DNA of 64,000 nt from JBBQUN01 sp963717115 (lineage in GTDB: Bacteria > Actinomycetota > Acidimicrobiia > Acidimicrobiales > SZUA-35). The position numbers and the translations under genes were made by a program. Shown here piece after piece: positions 60,161 through 64,000 of the stretch (position 1 is its first letter; each line of letters opens with the position of its first letter). The DNA lies in contig CAVQVO010000017.1 in assembly GCA_963717115.1 (NCBI GenBank), positions 496,001 to 560,000 on the forward strand, given 5' to 3'. Under the pieces are notes generated by a model that worked only from the letters and a program-made list of their open reading frames with translations, did not search any database and was not told the origin of the DNA.

Positions 60161-61021
60161 TCAGTCGAACACGAACACCGGCGGGAGCGGTCGGCCGGCG
60201 TCGGCGACCAGAACGAGCACCGTCGCCGTCCACTCGACCGCGTTGATCACCCGGGCGACCTCGGGATCGAGACCCAGGGCCTCGGTCTGCATGCGCAGCA
60301 CGTGGTGCTCGTCGACGTTGAAGGCACTGTCGCCGGCGCGGACGAGTGCGTCGGTGTCGAGGGTCGTGTCGGGCCGGCGATTGACGATGAGCGCCGACTC
60401 GTGGTGGGTGCCGGTCAGGAGTTCGGTGGTGCCGTCGTGCTCCTCGAGGAGCTCGACCAGACGCGAGCCCTGGGGGAGGAGCGTCGGGTCGCCGGTGATG
60501 TCGTGATGGAGGCGACGGTACGCATCCAGCACGGCTTCGAAGGATCGGCGATCGTCGTCGCCGATGGTCCCGGGTCCCAGGACGCCGTCGATGAGGTGGT
60601 CGAGGGCCGGGGTGGTCGCCGCTCGCTCGATGATGCGGGCCCGGTTGTCGGCGAATCCGCACCCGCTCTCGCCGTCGGGATGCGGGTTGAGGTCGCGGTG
60701 GTCTCCCACGTCGAACCCCGCCGATTGGAGCGCCTCGACGGTCTGCTCGATCGCCGCGGTGTAGGGGGTCGAGCGACCGTGCAGGTAGTCGTGGAGCTGC
60801 AACGAAGCTGCGGCCCCGAGCGAACCACCGAAGTTCTGGGTCGCCAACATCGGCGCCCCCAGGTCGTCGCCGTGTTGGACGATCCGGACGCAGGCCCGAC
60901 CGTCGCTGCACGTGTGGTGGGCGCGCCGGGCGTCGAGCGGTCGCAGGAACGATTCGTACCAGGCACGCCGCGACCCGTCGGAGGTCTCGATCGATGCTCG
61001 TCCCGCCGGTCCGGACTCCAT
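60161..61021 (-). CDS. Possible cadmium-type (zeta-like) carbonic anhydrase
   Basis: 286 residues from ATG 61021. Candidate metal ligands are HTCSDGRACVR, then NPHPDGESGCGFADNRARII, a Cys...His...Cys arrangement like that of cadmium-containing carbonic anhydrases, whose bacterial relatives share GCGxADN-type text. Other conserved-looking parts are THHESALIVNRRPDTTLDTD and QTEALGLDPEVARVINAVEW. I am not certain of the family and would call it hypothetical if this match fails. No ribosome site; CATCCT lies 6 nt before the ATG. Confidence 0.55.
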   Translation of the reverse strand: MESGPAGRASIETSDGSRRAWYESFLRPLDARRAHHTCSDGRACVRIVQHGDDLGAPMLATQNFGGSLGAAASLQLHDYLHGRSTPYTAAIEQTVEALQSAGFDVGDHRDLNPHPDGESGCGFADNRARIIERAATTPALDHLIDGVLGPGTIGDDDRRSFEAVLDAYRRLHHDITGDPTLLPQGSRLVELLEEHDGTTELLTGTHHESALIVNRRPDTTLDTDALVRAGDSAFNVDEHHVLRMQTEALGLDPEVARVINAVEWTATVLVLVADAGRPLPPVFVFD

Positions 61022-61091
61022 GGTCCCAGGATGGCGGAGGAAGGCCTCGGCTGCCCCGGGACCAAGGTCAGATCCTCGCGCAGACCCTGGA

Positions 61092-61097
61092 TACGCT
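61092..61097 (+). promoter_or_regulatory. Candidate -10 element of a leaderless promoter (DedA gene)
   Basis: TACGCT, 6 nt before GTG 61104. Confidence 0.45.
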
Positions 61098-61103
61098 GCG
61101 ACC

Positions 61104-61979
61104 GTGCCACCGGCTCCCCCCCGAATCCGAGTCCGGACCGCCGTGGTGGATGCGACCCTGACGCTCGACCGGCTGGCCGCAGCCGCCGAGCCGACCTCGG
61201 ACCTCACCGGTCTCGGGGGCTGGGTGGCCGATGTCCTCTCGGCGCTCGGACTCGTCGGGGTCTTCGTGCTGACGACGCTCGAGACGTTGTTCCCGCCGAT
61301 TCCGAGCGAGGTGATCCTCCCCCTCTCGGGCTATCTGGCCTCGCAGGGCGAGATGTCGCTCGTGGGTGCGATCATGGCGGCGACCCTCGGCTCGGTGGCC
61401 GGTGCACTGGCGCTCTACGAGGCCGGTGCCCGACTCGGCATCGTGCGCATCGGACGCTCTGGCCGATCGGCTCCCGCTGATCGGTTCCGAGGACGTCGAT
61501 CGGGTCCCAGGAGTGGTTCGACCGCAATGGTCGGGCTTCGGTGTTCTTCGGTCGCTTCGTTCCGGGCGTCCGCAGCCTGGTGTCGATCCCGGCCGGGCAC
61601 CGGCGCCATGTCGCGGACGGCCGTTCCTGCTCTACACCGCAGCCGGCAGCCTGATGTGGAACACGCTGTTCGTGGTCGATCGGTTGGGGACTCGGCTCGT
61701 CGTGGACATCGATCGGCCGACTACAGCCACTGGTTCGACCGGCTGGTGATCGCGGTCGTGGTCCTCGCAACCATTCGGCTGGTCGTCACGCCACGCCTGA
61801 ACGACCTGGACCGGCGATCACCCGGACCGGGTCGGGCTCGGCCGACCGTCCCTCGGCTCACCCTGACGCACGCCGTGTGCGATCGTTTCGATGTGCCCTC
61901 CGCCGTTCCTGCTTCGCCTGCGGATTCTTTGTCGGGAATCCGCGACAAAGTGGCCTCCCGGTCGATCGGACTCCTGTGA
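61104..61979 (+). pseudogene. DedA-family membrane protein, several frameshifts
   Basis: The start is intact: GLVGVFVLTTLETLFPPIPS, EVILPLSGYLASQGEMSLVG, AIMAATLGSVAGALALYEAG are the DedA/SNARE-associated signature. From about 61450 the reading passes through three frames: ADRLPLIGSEDVDR, QEWFDRNGRASVFFGRFVPG with SLVSIPAGH, then FLLYTAAGSLMWNTLFVV, and YSHWFDRLVIAVVVLATIRL at the end. All normal DedA parts are present in order, so these are likely assembly indels. DedA proteins flip undecaprenyl or other phospholipids. The 3' end is uncertain. Confidence 0.8.
61920..61950 (+). promoter_or_regulatory. Two interlocking 8-bp inverted repeats
   Basis: GCGGATTC (61920-61927) pairs with GAATCCGC (61936-61943), and CTTTGTCG (61927-61934) pairs with CGACAAAG (61943-61950). 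The two hairpins exclude each other. They lie 60 nt upstream of the RsbW-like gene. Confidence 0.5.
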
Positions 61980-62010
61980 CGGTGGATGACGGAAGGCACT
62001 GGGAACTCCG

Positions 62011-62451
62011 GTGATGCAGACGAGCAACGGGCAGGACGTCGTGAGCAACGGTCGGGACACGGTGCGAGAGGTGCAGGCGACCTTGGGGTGCCTCCGAGAG
62101 GGTCGTCGCGAACTCCGGTCCTGGCTCGGGCAGTTCCCGGGCCTGTCGCCGAGTCGGTGCGAGGAGATCACCCTGGTCTTCGTCGAACTGCTGACCAATG
62201 CCGTCGAAGCCTCGTACCCGACCGACACGGTTCGATACGCCTTCGACCGACGCGGCCGCGAGCTCTCCTTGCGTTTCGAGAACGAGAACCCGTTCGGCCG
62301 TTCCGTCGAGTTGCGCTCCATGCCCGACCCCTTCGCCGTCGAGGGACGGGGCCTGGCCCTGGCCCAGCAGCTCGCCGATCGGGTCGACATCCAGGCCATG
62401 GGCGAGTCGGTGGTCATCTCGGCCCATTTCCGGGTCGACCGGGGAGCCTGA
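62011..62451 (+). CDS. Anti-sigma regulatory factor, ATP-binding kinase domain (RsbW/SpoIIAB-like)
   Basis: 146 residues of the HATPase_c_2 fold. N-box EITLVFVELLTNAVEASY with the Mg-binding Asn, and G2-like GRGLALAQQLADRVDIQAMG. Such proteins bind or phosphorylate anti-sigma antagonists in general-stress or development circuits; no sigma partner is visible nearby. GTG 62011 or ATG 62014 may start. A pair of interlocking inverted repeats lies 60 nt upstream. Confidence 0.83.
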   Translation: MMQTSNGQDVVSNGRDTVREVQATLGCLREGRRELRSWLGQFPGLSPSRCEEITLVFVELLTNAVEASYPTDTVRYAFDRRGRELSLRFENENPFGRSVELRSMPDPFAVEGRGLALAQQLADRVDIQAMGESVVISAHFRVDRGA

Positions 62452-62550
62452 ACGGGATTTCGGTTCGCATTCGGGAACCAGATCGGATCGCCGGTCGTCT
62501 GTACCCATCATCGGTTCGGCCCACCGGGTCGTCATCCTTGGAGAACCCCC

Positions 62551-63712
62551 ATGTCCAGCTGTTCCTCCCCTTCACGCCGTCGCTCGGCAGCGACGGCGTT
62601 GGTCGCCTCGATGCTCGTGCTCGGCGCTTGCGGTTCGTCGTCGGACCAGGCCGACGCAGGCATCGTCTCGGCCTCCGAGGGTGCGGCCGACCGAGCCGAG
62701 ATCCAAGCGGCACTCGGCGGCAACGGCGACGGCGAGAGGCTCGCAGCCGACTCGGCGATGATCGACTGCGGCGTCGACGGTGGGGGCGTCTACGTTCCGA
62801 CGCGCCGAGGAACTGGCTGCGGCCAACGCCGACCAGGATGCACTGGCCGCAGCCCTCGACACCTACGGGGTCACCTACACCCGCTCGGTCGACGAGTACG
62901 GGTTCGTCCTGATCGACATGGACTGGAACGATGCCGTGGCGCAGGCGGTCGCCGACAGCTTCTGGGCCGAGCGGTACCGGCCCGAGCCGATCCCGGCCGA
63001 CGAACTCGCCCGGATGACCGCCGAGAACGATCGGCTCGCCGCCGCACTCGACGGAGCCGGCGTCGGCTACACCCGTCAGACCGATCGCTGGGGCAACGAG
63101 TGGATCGAGTACGACTACGAGGACCCCAAGGCCCAGGAAGTGGTCGACGCCTACTACGCCGAGCTCTATCCGCCGGTTCCGTTGTCGGCCGAGGAGTTGG
63201 CAACGATGCGAGCCGAGAACGACCGGATCGCCGCGGCATTCGATGCCGCCGGCGTCGCCTACACCCGGATGACCGACGAGACCGGCTGGGAGTGGCTGGA
63301 GTGGGACTTCGAAGACGCCGACACCGTTGCCGCAGTCGATGCGGTCTACGCCGAGCTGTACCCGATCGACCCCACCATCGACCCCTGTGCCCTCGTCGAT
63401 GATGCCGCCGTGCGGGAGGACGCACCGGTCGGTGACCTCCCCGTTGGTGAAGCGAGCCCCACCCCGTTGCCCGCACCGGCAGCCGACGCCGCCGAATCGA
63501 CGATCGCCATCGACCCGATCGAGGGTGGGCTCAGTGAGGAACAGGTGGCCCAGCGCGCCGCCGACCTCGCCGCCCTCTCGGCGGCGTTCGACGCCGCCGG
63601 TGTCCAGTACTGGGCCGTCGGCGAGGACGAATGGGCATCGTTGACCTTCGATTTCCTGAACGAGGCGTCGATCCCCGCCGTCCAGAGCGTCCTCGCCCTT
63701 CGAGCCGGCTGA
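62551..63712 (+). CDS. Lipoprotein with four tandem ~62-residue repeats, one frameshift
   Basis: Signal peptide with lipobox VLGAC, then about 380 residues after correction of a frameshift near 62790. Repeats: ELAAANADQDALAAALDTYG..YTRSVDEYG; ELARMTAENDRLAAALDGAG..YTRQTDRWG; ELATMRAENDRIAAAFDAAG..YTRMTDETG; and a weaker fourth (AADLAALSAAFDAAGVQYWA). Each repeat is a helix, then a short beta pair with Tyr-Thr-Arg and acidic-aromatic WxEWD text. I recognise no family. TTGGAGAA precedes the ATG; a hairpin terminator follows. Confidence 0.8.
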
Positions 63713-63719
63713 CCAGCAC

Positions 63720-63741
63720 GGGGTGCCGGTCCCGGCGCCCC
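63720..63741 (+). terminator. Hairpin terminator after the repeat lipoprotein
   Basis: GGGGTGCC (63720-63727) pairs with GGCGCCCC (63734-63741) with one G-T pair and a 6-nt loop. Confidence 0.5.
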
Positions 63742-63833
63742 CTCGACGAAGCAGTCCTCCGACGGGTCATCCGGGAGGAATCCGGTGTAAGACGGTGATC
63801 GAGCGACGACGAGACGGGGTACGGACCGGAGCC

Positions 63834-64000
63834 ATGATCATCACGAACCACGCACTCCCGGCGACGCCGGTGACGACCCTCGAGGACTTCCGCATCGCCG
63901 GTGGCATGCAGGGCCTCACGGCGGCGATCGCTGCCGGTCCCGACGCCACGATCGAGCAGATCGGCGCTGCGGGCGTCCACGGTCGCGGTGGGGCCGGATT
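63834..64000 (+). CDS. NuoF-like (complex I 51-kDa/FMN-binding) protein, 5' part
   Basis: 55 codons, open at the right edge: TLEDFRIAGGMQGLTAAIAA then AAGVHGRGGAG. The GRGGAG motif is the FMN-binding loop of the NADH-quinone oxidoreductase 51-kDa subunit and of related formate dehydrogenase/hydrogenase subunits. The GG-x-x-GL-x-A-AI text before it is also typical of that group. ATG at 63834 after CCGGAGCC. Whether it belongs to complex I or a soluble dehydrogenase cannot be told from this fragment. Confidence 0.75.
   Translation, partial: MIITNHALPATPVTTLEDFRIAGGMQGLTAAIAAGPDATIEQIGAAGVHGRGGAG

Noticed and set aside
61920..61950. H-type pseudoknot
   Set aside because: Loops would be 0-1 nt against 8-bp stems, which is sterically implausible. 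Alternative hairpins or overlapping operators are the better reading.
1..64000. tRNA, rRNA, insertion sequences or prophage
   Set aside because: No T-loop consensus, rRNA text, transposase, integrase or long terminal repeats were noticed. A covariance-model search would be needed to exclude small RNAs.

Overview
The window looks like a chromosomal segment of a high-GC actinobacterium. Family content (F420-type PPOX and luciferase-like enzymes, WS/DGAT acyltransferase, MmpL transporter, two haloalkane dehalogenases, SigK/RskA pair, SoxR, Rrf2, WYL and TetR regulators) fits Acidimicrobiia or a related marine or soil lineage; that placement is inference. Genes are packed, and many join by ATGA or GTGA overlaps. 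I saw no rRNA, tRNA, insertion sequence, prophage or CRISPR array.

Layout. 1-4131 (minus): a membrane-protein operon with a DUF4389 protein, two other membrane proteins, an alpha/beta hydrolase and the start of a further gene. 4426-8447 (plus): unknown protein, beta-lactamase-fold hydrolase and a two-gene ABC exporter. 8465-12071: F420-type PPOX, DUF1330, a Rieske protein read from a SoxR-type promoter, soxR, RidA. 12088-16327: NarL-type two-component pair divergent from an MmpL transporter. 16412-22286: luciferase-like oxidoreductase, a nitric-oxide-type operon (Rrf2, YwiC, RIC), then small enzymes. 22381-27322: anti-sigma/SigK pair divergent from a sulfite-oxidase-type Moco protein, a fasciclin lipoprotein and a TauE permease. 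27423-35324: a tightly coupled operon of two sulfatases (one fused to a DJ-1/PfpI domain), an MBL hydrolase, a haloalkane dehalogenase, SRPBCC and tandem DUF1330. 35341-43353: WYL regulator, thioesterase, second dehalogenase, a family A DNA polymerase, PhyH dioxygenase and acyl-CoA ligase. 43357-46726: sugar isomerase-aldolase-kinase module. 46796-58393: Mn exporter, lipase, lipoproteins, WS/DGAT, MFS, TetR, DUF302, phosphatase, PPOX and a Cys-rich copper-type protein. 58720-64000: DHA2 exporter, a possible cadmium-type carbonic anhydrase, DedA, an RsbW-like kinase, a repeat lipoprotein and the start of a NuoF-like gene.

Regulation can be read unusually well. Three matching SigK-type promoters, a SoxR box with a 19-bp promoter spacer, a palindrome over the Rrf2 start, a TetR operator and two perfect palindromes beside the two-component genes are visible. 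At least a dozen genes carry a TANNNT -10 element 6-8 nt before an ATG or GTG, which points to leaderless mRNAs.

Caution on sequence quality: about sixteen frameshifts break nine otherwise normal genes. Several are repaired by adding or removing one base of a short homopolymer, so most are probably assembly indels rather than pseudogenes.
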